Assembly (NCBI GenBank): GCA_002388905.1
Contig: DGNJ01000130.1
Span: 1 to 9,550 of the forward strand
DNA from: Cellvibrionales bacterium UBA4495
GTDB lineage: Bacteria; Pseudomonadota; Gammaproteobacteria; Pseudomonadales; Porticoccaceae
Direction of reading: 5' to 3'
Length of the DNA: 9,550 bases
The notes below the pieces were generated by a model that made no database searches, had not been told where the DNA came from, and saw only the letters and a list, made by a program, of their open reading frames with translations. The translations under genes were made by a program, and so were the position numbers. Shown here in pieces: positions 1 to 5,654 of this stretch. Position 1 is the first letter of the stretch; the number at the start of each line of letters is the position of its first letter.

Positions 1-16
1 GGGCGGCATGATGTAA
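1..16 (+). CDS. groL: C-terminal end of a chaperonin, probably GroEL (partial)
   Basis: Only the last four codons and a TAA stop are inside the window. In the frame starting at base 2 they read Gly-Gly-Met-Met-stop, which is the typical end of the GroEL Gly-Gly-Met tail that projects into the chaperonin cavity. A GNRA-loop hairpin (32-45, TGCTC/GAGCA around GAAA) and then a strong intrinsic terminator at 55-83 follow, as expected for the end of an operon such as groES-groEL. The assignment rests on four residues plus the terminator. Another protein ending in the same way cannot be excluded, and no catalytic or domain residue is visible. Confidence 0.6.
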
Positions 17-54
17 GCCGACCCCGCTACCTGCTCGAAAGAGCACAGCCCGAC

Positions 55-83
55 AAGGCCCCGCATATTGCGGGGCCTTTTTT
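55..83 (+). terminator. Intrinsic terminator after the GroEL-like gene
   Basis: A perfect 10-bp stem (55-64 with 70-79, AAGGCCCCGC against GCGGGGCCTT) closes a 5-nt loop, ATATT, and runs into a T-tract ending at 83. The T-tract is on the plus strand only, so it ends transcription coming from the left edge. Its outer eight stem bases are identical to those of the convergent sodB terminator at 217-243. Confidence 0.93.
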
Positions 84-216
84 GTCTGTTATTTCCCTTT
101 GAGAATTATTTGGGAGATCGGTTTTTGCGGACTGAACCGGTTTTGCGGGTTACCGGCCGACGCCAGGGTGTCGCTTGCAAGCCGGGTTAACGGACAGGAA
201 AGAGTTATTGAGAGGC

Positions 217-243
217 AACAAAAAAGGCCCCGTGAGGGGCCTT
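217..243 (-). terminator. Intrinsic terminator of sodB
   Basis: Read on the minus strand, an 8-bp stem AAGGCCCC/GGGGCCTT (plus positions 236-243 and 224-231) closes a 4-nt loop and is followed by a T-rich tract (plus-strand A-run 220-223 and flanking A-rich bases down to 217). It lies 25 bp downstream of the sodB stop. The 133 bp between this and the groEL-side terminator (84-216) hold no gene that I can support. Confidence 0.9.
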
Positions 244-268
244 CAGGACAGGCAATCGGGCCTGACGA

Positions 269-850
269 TCAAGCAAGATTGCTGTTGACGAAATCCCAGT
301 TGACCAGGTTCCAGTACGCTTTCAGGTAATCCGGACGGGAATTCCGGTAATCGATGTAGTAGGCGTGCTCCCAGACATCGCAGGTCAGCAGGGGCGTGAG
401 GCTGCTGTCGGTCAGGGGCGTCTGTGCATCGTCGGTGTTGACCACATCGACGCTGCCATCACTTTTCTTGACCAGCCATGTCCACCCGGAACCGAAGTTG
501 CCCTTGGCCTTGGCATTGAAAGCTTCCTTGAATTTATCGAAGGAGCCGAAAGCCTTGTCGATGGCCTCCGCCGCCGCGCCGGTGGGTTCGCCGCCGCCGT
601 TTGGGGACAGGGAGTTCCAGTAAAACGTGTGGTTCCACACCTGGGCGGCCTGGTTGAAAAGTCCGCCCTCTGCGGACTTAACGATCTCTTCAAGGCTTTT
701 GTCCGCCATTTTCGTGCCCTTGATCATGTCGTTGAGCTTGTCGACATAAGTGGCGTGGTGCTTGCCGTGGTGGTATTCCAGAGTTTCCCGTGAAATATGA
801 GGTTCCAGCGCGTCGATGGCATAGGGAAGATCGGGAAGGGTAAAAGACAT
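269..850 (-). CDS. sodB: Iron superoxide dismutase (Fe-SOD)
   Basis: Converts two superoxide anions into hydrogen peroxide and oxygen in the cytoplasm. The product is 193 residues, the same length as E. coli SodB, and begins [10 protein letters not shown] like that protein. The four metal ligands are visible: His27, His74, Asp158 and His162 (in DVWEHAYY). Tyr35 and His31 match the substrate gateway. Gln70 (in QAAQVWNH) sits at the N-terminal-domain position typical of iron rather than manganese enzymes. The start at 850 is chosen over in-frame ATGs at 859 and 979 because AAGGA lies about 9 nt upstream and the N-terminus then aligns with the family; the upstream ATG at 859 would leave no spacing to that site. 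Metal preference is inferred from motifs. The gene is monocistronic, with its own terminator and a 5' leader containing hairpins and a U-run. Confidence 0.97.
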   Translation of the reverse strand: MSFTLPDLPYAIDALEPHISRETLEYHHGKHHATYVDKLNDMIKGTKMADKSLEEIVKSAEGGLFNQAAQVWNHTFYWNSLSPNGGGEPTGAAAEAIDKAFGSFDKFKEAFNAKAKGNFGSGWTWLVKKSDGSVDVVNTDDAQTPLTDSSLTPLLTCDVWEHAYYIDYRNSRPDYLKAYWNLVNWDFVNSNLA

Positions 851-883
851 ATCACTCATCCTTAAATTACTGCAAGAAAACAT

Positions 884-930
884 GTGATAAAAAAACTGCC
901 TCTCCGGCACTGATTCCGGTGCACCGGAGT
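884..930 (-). promoter_or_regulatory. Structured, U-rich sodB leader (putative)
   Basis: On the minus strand, upstream of the sodB start, TCCGG-TGCA-CCGGA forms a palindromic hairpin (915-928). A competing longer pairing joins CTCCG plus GCAC to a downstream GTGC-CGGAG (903-929, with a two-base bulge). A run of seven T (U in RNA) follows about 34-40 nt before the start codon. Known sodB mRNAs of enterobacteria and pseudomonads are targets of iron-responsive small RNAs with Hfq, which bind leaders of this U-rich type. That link is inference. I see the folds and the U-run, not a defined sRNA site. Confidence 0.35.
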
Positions 931-1076
931 GAAGGCGAGTCAAGGTATTTATCCAATACTGGCTGCATTGGATGCCCATAGTCTAGCAAAGTCTGGGTGA
1001 CTTATCCGGGTGAATTCGTGGGGGAGCCCGCCAGAGGCTGAAAAAAACGGGCTTTTCAGGTTGTCAATAATGGGTC

Positions 1077-1082
1077 TACAAT
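1077..1082 (+). promoter_or_regulatory. Candidate -10 element for the Urate_ox_N gene
   Basis: TACAAT matches the sigma-70 -10 consensus at five of six positions. No good -35 lies 16-18 nt upstream (the region around 1054-1060 is a poor match), so an activator or another site may be needed. Use of this site would give a leader of about 110 nt containing the hairpin at 1147-1165. Confidence 0.35.
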
Positions 1083-1196
1083 GATCGTGACCCGCAGTTT
1101 AACCGTTGGTTAGAAAACGGCTCAATCTGCGGCAGTCTGACAGCACCCGGGTCCGCTGGTCCCGGATCTCAACGAATAAAAGAATGAGGTACCACT

Positions 1197-1856
1197 ATGA
1201 GCGATATATTCAGCATGGAGTTCCTGAACTTCCTTTTCCGGTGGGGGCATCTGCTTTTCGGGATTACCTGGATCGGTATCCTTTATTATTTCAACTTTAT
1301 CCAGGGGGCGTATTTCAAGGAGGCAAGCGCCGAGGCGCTACCCGACGCCAAGGCCAAACTGGCACCGCGCGCTCTGTGGTGGTTCCGCTGGGGTGCCATG
1401 TTCACCTTTATTACCGGTGTGTTCCTTTTGTTGATGATGGGGCACAACAATATCCTCAATAACTACATCATTATCGGCGCCACCATGGGTACCCTGATGT
1501 TCCTCAACGTCTGGCTGGTGATCTGGCCCAATCAGCAGATTGCCCTGGGCATGAAGGAAGGGGGCGACGGCGCCGCGGCCGGGGCCAAGGCGCTGCTCGC
1601 GTCCCGCACCAACACCCTGTTTTCCGCACCCATGGCTTTCGCCATGCTCGCCAGCCCCCACAGCACCACCTGGGGCGGGGCCGGCTGGGGAACCGGTGTC
1701 GGTGGCCTGGACCTGATCATCGTCCTGATCCTGATCGCCCTGGTGGAAATCAACGGACTCGTCGGCAAGCAGGGCCCCATCGCCTCGGTCAAGGGCGTGA
1801 TTCACTCCAGCATCCTGTTGACCGTGATATTCGTACTGGTGTTCGAACTGCTCTAA
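1197..1856 (+). CDS. Stand-alone Urate_ox_N (PuuD membrane-domain) family protein
   Basis: A 219-residue inner-membrane protein with no export signal separate from its membrane segments. Hydrophobic spans lie at about 13-35, 61-81, 90-110, 169-188 and 199-218, with a weaker one near 137-152. RWGHLLFGITWIG (15-27) and NVWLVIWPNQQ (104-114) look like the signatures of the Urate_ox_N family, the membrane half of the urate hydroxylase PuuD. His18 and His83 sit in or next to membrane spans and could be metal or heme ligands. PuuD itself carries a C-terminal cytochrome c domain, but there is no CxxCH motif here and no purine-degradation gene nearby. Urate oxidation is therefore doubtful and the role is unknown. 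The start has a GAGG site 7 nt upstream. The gene is monocistronic, ending at a strong terminator. Confidence 0.7.
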   Translation: MSDIFSMEFLNFLFRWGHLLFGITWIGILYYFNFIQGAYFKEASAEALPDAKAKLAPRALWWFRWGAMFTFITGVFLLLMMGHNNILNNYIIIGATMGTLMFLNVWLVIWPNQQIALGMKEGGDGAAAGAKALLASRTNTLFSAPMAFAMLASPHSTTWGGAGWGTGVGGLDLIIVLILIALVEINGLVGKQGPIASVKGVIHSSILLTVIFVLVFELL

Positions 1857-1879
1857 GACTGCCAGCGGCAGGAAAGGAG

Positions 1880-1910
1880 AGCCGGCATCCGGGAGGATGC
1901 CGGCTTTTTT
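1880..1910 (+). terminator. Intrinsic terminator after the Urate_ox_N gene
   Basis: An 11-bp perfect stem (1880-1890 with 1895-1905, AGCCGGCATCC against GGATGCCGGCT) around a GGGA loop is followed by six T. It separates the membrane-protein gene from the coiled-coil gene downstream, so the two are not expected to share a transcript. Confidence 0.95.
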
Positions 1911-1939
1911 GTACCTGTGTTTTTGCAGCGCCGTATCGA

Positions 1940-1958
1940 TATAATGGCCGCACATTAT
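1940..1958 (+). promoter_or_regulatory. Promoter -10 with overlapping inverted repeat before the coiled-coil gene
   Basis: A perfect sigma-70 -10 hexamer TATAAT lies at 1940-1945, 35 bp before the next start codon. The -35 region (about 1916-1923, T-rich) is weak. An inverted repeat ATAATG-N6-CATTAT (1941-1946 and 1953-1958) covers the -10 and the expected transcription start, the right place for a repressor site. The promoter is well supported by position; the operator idea is inference. Confidence 0.5.
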
Positions 1959-1980
1959 CTCAGCCGGGAATGCCGATCTT

Positions 1981-2721
1981 ATGAGTGACAAGGACTACAG
2001 GCGCCTCGACCCCATTGTCCCCCAGCGGGACGAAGCCAATGCCCAGCGCACGGGCGGCAAGAAGACGCCGCCGCCCCCCAGGGGCAATGCCGACAAGCGA
2101 AGCGGCGGTGGTGGTTTCTGGAAGCTGATGACCGTGCTTCTGCTGGCGGGGCTCGTGGCCCTGGGCTTCTATACCCGTCACCAGAGCCGGGCCTTGGCTG
2201 ACCTGGACGCCCGCTTTACCGAGCTGGCGGATCGGATCGAATCCACGGACGAGTCCCTGAGTGAGTCCGGTGCCGCCCTGCGCATGAAGATCAAGGATCA
2301 CGACGAGGCCCTGGAAAAGCACTGGTCCGAAATCAAAAAATTGTGGGGAGTCTCCTATGACACCAACCGCAAGGCCATTGCCGCTAACACGGAGGCGGTG
2401 GAGTCCCAGGCCGAGGCTGTGAAAAATATTCGCCAGACGGTTGAGGCCGTGCAGAAGAAGGTCGACCAGACCGCCCGGGGTATGGAGAACCTGCGCGGCA
2501 GCACCCTCGCCGCCGGTGCCGCCGTGGAGGAGGTGCGCGAGCGAACCGCAGGATTGTCAGGCGACATCAAGGACCTGGAAAGCACCATCGGCAAAATGCA
2601 GCGCACGCTCCAGGGTCGGGTCGCCAAAAACGAAGAAGCCATCGAGGCTATCGACGCCTACCGCCTGCAGGTCAACGAGCAGTTGGCGCAGATCCGCCGG
2701 CAATTGGGTGGCGGGTCCTGA
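1981..2721 (+). CDS. Single-pass membrane protein with long periplasmic coiled coil, function unknown
   Basis: I do not recognise a named family. The 246-residue product has a polar cytoplasmic N-terminus with a Pro run (30-33) and a Gly run (42-45), one membrane span at about 47-64 (WKLMTVLLLAGLVALGFY), and then about 180 residues rich in Ala, Glu, Lys, Gln and Arg with heptad-like spacing. That part is almost certainly alpha-helical coiled coil, and by the positive-inside rule it lies in the periplasm. There is no cysteine and no enzymatic motif. It resembles in architecture membrane-anchored scaffold or spacer proteins, but nothing shows a partner. The Shine-Dalgarno is weak (GGGA, 11 nt upstream). 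It is separated from the fumarase gene by 104 bp with its own candidate promoter, so joint transcription is possible but not required. Confidence 0.85.
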   Translation: MSDKDYRRLDPIVPQRDEANAQRTGGKKTPPPPRGNADKRSGGGGFWKLMTVLLLAGLVALGFYTRHQSRALADLDARFTELADRIESTDESLSESGAALRMKIKDHDEALEKHWSEIKKLWGVSYDTNRKAIAANTEAVESQAEAVKNIRQTVEAVQKKVDQTARGMENLRGSTLAAGAAVEEVRERTAGLSGDIKDLESTIGKMQRTLQGRVAKNEEAIEAIDAYRLQVNEQLAQIRRQLGGGS

Positions 2722-2760
2722 CCGGGGGAGTTCTCCGGCGGGGCCCGCGACCACTTCCTA

Positions 2761-2789
2761 TTCAAACCCGACTCCATAGCGGGTAAAAT
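2761..2789 (+). promoter_or_regulatory. Candidate sigma-70 promoter of the fumarase gene
   Basis: TTCAAA (2761-2766, four of six consensus positions) and TAAAAT (2784-2789, five of six) are exactly 17 nt apart. Transcription would start near 2796, giving a short leader of about 30 nt that contains the GGAAGAG ribosome-binding site (2812-2818). Confidence 0.5.
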
Positions 2790-2825
2790 CCGGCGCCCCA
2801 GCCAAGCCGACGGAAGAGATTTCTC

Positions 2826-4343
2826 ATGACTGTAATTCGCCAGGATGACCTGATTCAGAGCGTCGCCGACGCCCTGCAATTCATCTCATACTACCACCCT
2901 GTGGATTTTATCGAGGCCGTCTACGGCGCATACGAGAAAGAGGAATCCCCGGCGGCCCGCGACGCCATGGCCCAGATTCTCATCAATTCCCGTATGTGTG
3001 CCATGGGACATCGACCCATCTGCCAGGATACCGGTATCGTCACAGCCTTTCTCCACGTGGGCATGAATGTCCAGTGGCAGGGTGATATGTCCCTCGACGA
3101 TATGGTCAACGAAGGTGTGCGCCGGGCCTATAACCTGCCCGACAATGTCCTGCGCGCGTCCATCCTCGAGGATCCCGACGGCACCCGGAAGAATACCGGC
3201 GACAATACGCCGGCGGTGATCCACTACCAGCTGGTGCCCGGCGATACCGTGGAAGTCCATGTGGCCGCCAAGGGTGGCGGTTCGGAAGCCAAATCCAAGT
3301 TCGCCATGCTCAATCCCTCCGATTCCGTGGTGGACTGGGTCCTGGAGCAGGTTCCCAAAATGGGCGCCGGCTGGTGTCCGCCGGGCATGCTGGGTGTGGG
3401 TATCGGCGGTACCGCCGAGAAAGCCATGCTGCTGGCCAAGGAGGCCCTGCTCGATCCCATCGACATCCAGGACCTGCGGGAGCGCGGCGCCGGCAACCGC
3501 GCCGAGGAACTGCGCCTGGAATTGATGTACAAGGTCAATGCGCTGGGCATCGGCGCCCAGGGCCTGGGGGGGCTGACCACGGTGCTGGATGTCAAGGTCA
3601 AGGATTATCCCACCCATGCCGCCAACAAGGCCGTGGCCGTCATTCCCAACTGTGCCGCCACCCGTCACGTCCATTTCACTCTGGACGGCAGCGGCCCGGC
3701 GCACCTGGAGCCGCCGTCCCTGGAACACTGGCCGGAGATTACCTGGGACGTGGGCGACAGTGTCCGCCGTGTCAATCTGGACACCGTTACCAAGGAAGAT
3801 CTCCTGGACTGGAAACCGGGGGAGACCGTGCTGTTGTCCGGGAAGCTGCTCACCGGGCGCGACGCCGCCCACAAGAAAATGGTCGACATGATTGCCAATG
3901 GCGAGGAGTTGCCGGTGGATTTCACCAACCGGTTTATTTACTACGTGGGCCCCGTGGATCCCGTGGGCGACGAGGTGGTCGGCCCGGCGGGGCCCACCAC
4001 CGCCACCCGAATGGACAAGTTCACCCGGACCATGCTGGAAAAAACCGGCCTGATCGGCATGGTGGGCAAGGCCGAGAGAGGGCCCGTGGCCATTGAGGCC
4101 ATTCGGGACAACAAGGCTGTCTACCTGATGGCCGTGGGCGGGGCCGCCTACCTGGTTTCCAAGGCGATCACCGACTCCAGCGTGGTGGCTTTCCCGGAGC
4201 TGGGAATGGAGGCAGTCTATGAGTTCGAGATAAAGGACATGCCGGTCACGGTCGCGGTCGATACCAACGGTGAAGCTGTTCACCAGACCGGCCCCAGGCA
4301 GTGGCAGGCCATTATCGAGGAGAAGAAGCTGACTGTCGCCTGA
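2826..4343 (+). CDS. fumA: Class I fumarate hydratase, iron-sulfur dependent
   Basis: Interconverts fumarate and L-malate in the TCA cycle in the cytoplasm, using an oxygen-sensitive [4Fe-4S] cluster as Lewis acid. The 505-residue single chain joins the alpha (Fumerase, about 10-285) and beta (Fumerase_C, about 290-495) domains, as in E. coli FumA and FumB. The three expected cluster cysteines are Cys66 (PICQDTG), Cys184 (GWCPPG) and Cys276 (IPNCAATRH). The beta domain carries the conserved GPTTATRMD motif (about 389-397). The start has GGAAGAG 7 nt upstream. There is no frameshift or missing motif. The related two-subunit L(+)-tartrate dehydratase is less likely because both domains are fused and the length matches class I fumarase. 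Paralogue naming (fumA or fumB) cannot be decided from sequence. The cluster is of a type damaged by superoxide, the substrate of nearby SodB. Confidence 0.95.
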   Translation: MTVIRQDDLIQSVADALQFISYYHPVDFIEAVYGAYEKEESPAARDAMAQILINSRMCAMGHRPICQDTGIVTAFLHVGMNVQWQGDMSLDDMVNEGVRRAYNLPDNVLRASILEDPDGTRKNTGDNTPAVIHYQLVPGDTVEVHVAAKGGGSEAKSKFAMLNPSDSVVDWVLEQVPKMGAGWCPPGMLGVGIGGTAEKAMLLAKEALLDPIDIQDLRERGAGNRAEELRLELMYKVNALGIGAQGLGGLTTVLDVKVKDYPTHAANKAVAVIPNCAATRHVHFTLDGSGPAHLEPPSLEHWPEITWDVGDSVRRVNLDTVTKEDLLDWKPGETVLLSGKLLTGRDAAHKKMVDMIANGEELPVDFTNRFIYYVGPVDPVGDEVVGPAGPTTATRMDKFTRTMLEKTGLIGMVGKAERGPVAIEAIRDNKAVYLMAVGGAAYLVSKAITDSSVVAFPELGMEAVYEFEIKDMPVTVAVDTNGEAVHQTGPRQWQAIIEEKKLTVA

Positions 4344-4404
4344 CGGCTACGGATTAATGTCGCCGGAATTGAACACTTCTTGTACGTTGCCGGCAATTTA
4401 AGCG

Positions 4405-4419
4405 ATTTTCAATGAAAAT
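4405..4419 (+). promoter_or_regulatory. Inverted repeat upstream of the OmpA-family gene
   Basis: ATTTTC-AAT-GAAAAT is a perfect 6-3-6 inverted repeat, flanked by further outer GC/GC symmetry (4402-4403 and 4420-4421 on either side of one unpaired base). It sits immediately before a candidate -35 hexamer at 4422. It could be a regulator-binding site. I cannot assign it to a known regulator, and AT-rich palindromes also arise by chance. Confidence 0.3.
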
Positions 4420-4421
4420 GC

Positions 4422-4450
4422 TTGTCTGAAGCCGCGCCTGCTTCTACCAT
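4422..4450 (+). promoter_or_regulatory. Candidate promoter of the OmpA-family gene
   Basis: TTGTCT (4422-4427) and TACCAT (4445-4450), each matching four of six consensus positions, are 17 nt apart. Transcription from about 4457 would leave a leader of some 67 nt and would exclude any protein start upstream of 4457, which supports the ATG at 4524. Confidence 0.35.
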
Positions 4451-4523
4451 GAACGGCAGCAAAAAGTGGCTCTCGCCGATAGCGGGAGACAATACAAATC
4501 AACGGAAAAAAGGGAAACTTTTT

Positions 4524-5492
4524 ATGAAAAAGCTTACTGCATTGGCGGGCACGCTCCTTGCCGGCGCGACCATGAGCGCCGGTGCCGGCGATCTCGAAGG
4601 AATCTACCTGGGTCCTTCAATCACCGGTTACTACCTGGATAGCGAGCGGGTCATCGATGGCCACGACGATGCCGCCGTGGCCGGCATTAACCTGGGTTAC
4701 CGCTTTTTCAACGACTGGGCCCTGGAAGCCGGCGTGGGCCGGGAAATCGCCGGTGACGACCTGGATGTGGCGAAAATCGATTTTTATTACTGGTTCGGGG
4801 ATGCCCCCGATACCAACTGGCGCCCCTATGCGGTGGCGGGCCTGTCCTATTTCGACCGGGACGACGTGAACAACCTTCAACCGGACGAGGAACACACCCA
4901 CCAGGCCGGTATTGGCCTCGGCGTTTCCAAGATGTTTGGCGAGCAGCTGGAATTCCGCGCCGATGCGCGTCTGCTGCACAAGGTTCGCGAGGGCCAGGAT
5001 GGCACCAATGACGGCGCCTTGAACCTGGCACTGAATTACTACTTCAGCAAGCCCGCGCCGGCGCAACCGATGGCCGCCGCGGAGCCCGCACCCGAGCCGG
5101 CACCGGAACCCCAGCAGGCACCCGAAACGCGCACCATCCGCGTACAGCTGGATGTCGAGTTCGAATTCGACAAGGCAGTGGTCCGCGCTATTTACGGCGA
5201 CGAGTTGCAGGCGGTGGCCAATGCCATGAAGGCCCACGACGATATCGACCTGGTACTCGAGGGTCACACCGACTCGGTGGGCTCCGACGCCTATAACCAG
5301 GACCTTTCCGAGCGCCGGGCCCAGGCTGTTAAGGCCGAGCTGGTCAAGCAGTACGGTATCGACGCCAGCCGGATTTCCACTGTCGGTTACGGCGAGAGCC
5401 AGCCCATTGCCACCAACAGTACGGAAGAGGGCAGGGCCCAGAACCGCCGGGTTATCGGCGAAATGTCCTATACGGAAGTAGTGGCGCCGTAG
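4524..5492 (+). CDS. OmpA/OprF-family outer-membrane protein with peptidoglycan-binding domain
   Basis: A 322-residue secreted protein thought to tie the outer membrane to the cell wall. The start is set at 4524 because MKKLTALAGTLLAGATMSAGA is a clear signal peptide, probably cleaved after residue 21, and AAGGG lies 9 nt upstream. Residues about 22-178 have the alternating pattern of a small beta-barrel of the OprF/OmpA type. A Pro/Ala/Glu-rich linker (about 179-203) follows, then an OmpA C-terminal domain (about 205-315) with GHTDSVG and LSERRAQAV. Asp250 and Arg265 correspond to the pair that binds diaminopimelate in Acinetobacter OmpA. There are no cysteines in the linker, unlike P. aeruginosa OprF. 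Pore activity is not shown by sequence. The gene has its own candidate promoter and terminator, so it is monocistronic. Confidence 0.9.
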   Translation: MKKLTALAGTLLAGATMSAGAGDLEGIYLGPSITGYYLDSERVIDGHDDAAVAGINLGYRFFNDWALEAGVGREIAGDDLDVAKIDFYYWFGDAPDTNWRPYAVAGLSYFDRDDVNNLQPDEEHTHQAGIGLGVSKMFGEQLEFRADARLLHKVREGQDGTNDGALNLALNYYFSKPAPAQPMAAAEPAPEPAPEPQQAPETRTIRVQLDVEFEFDKAVVRAIYGDELQAVANAMKAHDDIDLVLEGHTDSVGSDAYNQDLSERRAQAVKAELVKQYGIDASRISTVGYGESQPIATNSTEEGRAQNRRVIGEMSYTEVVAP

Positions 5493-5510
5493 TCCCTGGT
5501 TTTTGGCTAC

Positions 5511-5540
5511 AAAACGGCGTCTTCGGGCGCCGTTTTTTTT
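5511..5540 (+). terminator. Intrinsic terminator with UUCG loop after the OmpA-family gene
   Basis: The stem AAAACGGCG/CGCCGTTTT (5511-5519 with 5528-5536) is extended inward by a G-U type pair and a C-G pair that close a very stable UUCG tetraloop (5522-5525). It merges into an eight-T tract ending at 5540. The A-run on the 5' side also gives a T-tract on the opposite strand, though no minus-strand gene needs it. Confidence 0.95.
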
Positions 5541-5600
5541 GCCTGAGGGGTGCCCGCGTCCCGGTCCGGGGCGTGCGGGGCAATCGGGGCGGATTGCCAG

Positions 5601-5606
5601 TACAAT
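5601..5606 (+). promoter_or_regulatory. Candidate -10 element of sbcB
   Basis: TACAAT lies 48 bp before the sbcB start codon, downstream of the OmpA terminator, and matches five of six consensus positions. The region at the -35 distance (about 5578-5583) is GC-rich and a poor match, so the promoter is probably weak. Confidence 0.35.
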
Positions 5607-5654
5607 AATTGCCCTGCATCTTCACGGAAGAAGCCATAGGCACGGGAAAACGAA

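Larger units (their letters stand above)
851..1196. other. Divergent intergenic region between sodB and the Urate_ox_N gene
   Basis: This 346-bp spacer must carry the promoters of both flanking genes; no ORF in it looks coding. On the sodB side there is a 14-bp perfect palindrome (915-928) and a U7 run in the leader. I could not pick a convincing sodB promoter: a TTGACT hexamer read on the minus strand (about 937-942) has no matching -10 at the right distance. On the right side, TACAAT at 1077-1082 is the best -10 for the next gene. A GC-rich hairpin (CCGGG/CCCGG, 1147-1151 with 1161-1165) lies in that gene's likely leader, about 20 nt before its Shine-Dalgarno. Confidence 0.6.

Noticed and set aside
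99..329. 76-residue plus-strand frame after the GroEL-side terminator
   Set aside because: It runs through the sodB terminator and into the sodB 3' end antisense, with no ribosome-binding site or protein-like pattern.
915..928. 14-bp palindrome as a Fur or IscR box controlling sodB
   Set aside because: It is GC-rich (TCCGGTGCACCGGA) and matches neither the AT-rich Fur box nor the IscR consensus, so I report it only as an RNA-structure candidate.
851..979. N-terminal extension of SodB to an ATG at 979 (or 859)
   Set aside because: SodB family proteins begin at the MSF Met; the extra residues are unlike the family, and the AAGGA site is placed for the start at 850.
1338..1991. 217-residue minus-strand frame opposite the Urate_ox_N gene
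   Set aside because: It reads through the strong terminator hairpin and its composition (His, Gln, Gly, Asp rich) is that of an antisense shadow; the plus-strand frame has membrane segments and family motifs.
2886..4283. 465-residue minus-strand frame opposite the fumarase gene
   Set aside because: It lies entirely within a clear fumarase gene, is rich in Gly, His and Val as shadows of GC-rich codons are, and has no recognisable motif.
4422..4523. N-terminal extension of the OmpA-family protein from a TTG at 4422
   Set aside because: It would bury the signal peptide 34 residues inside the protein, has no ribosome-binding site and overlaps a candidate promoter; the ATG at 4524 has AAGGG at good distance.
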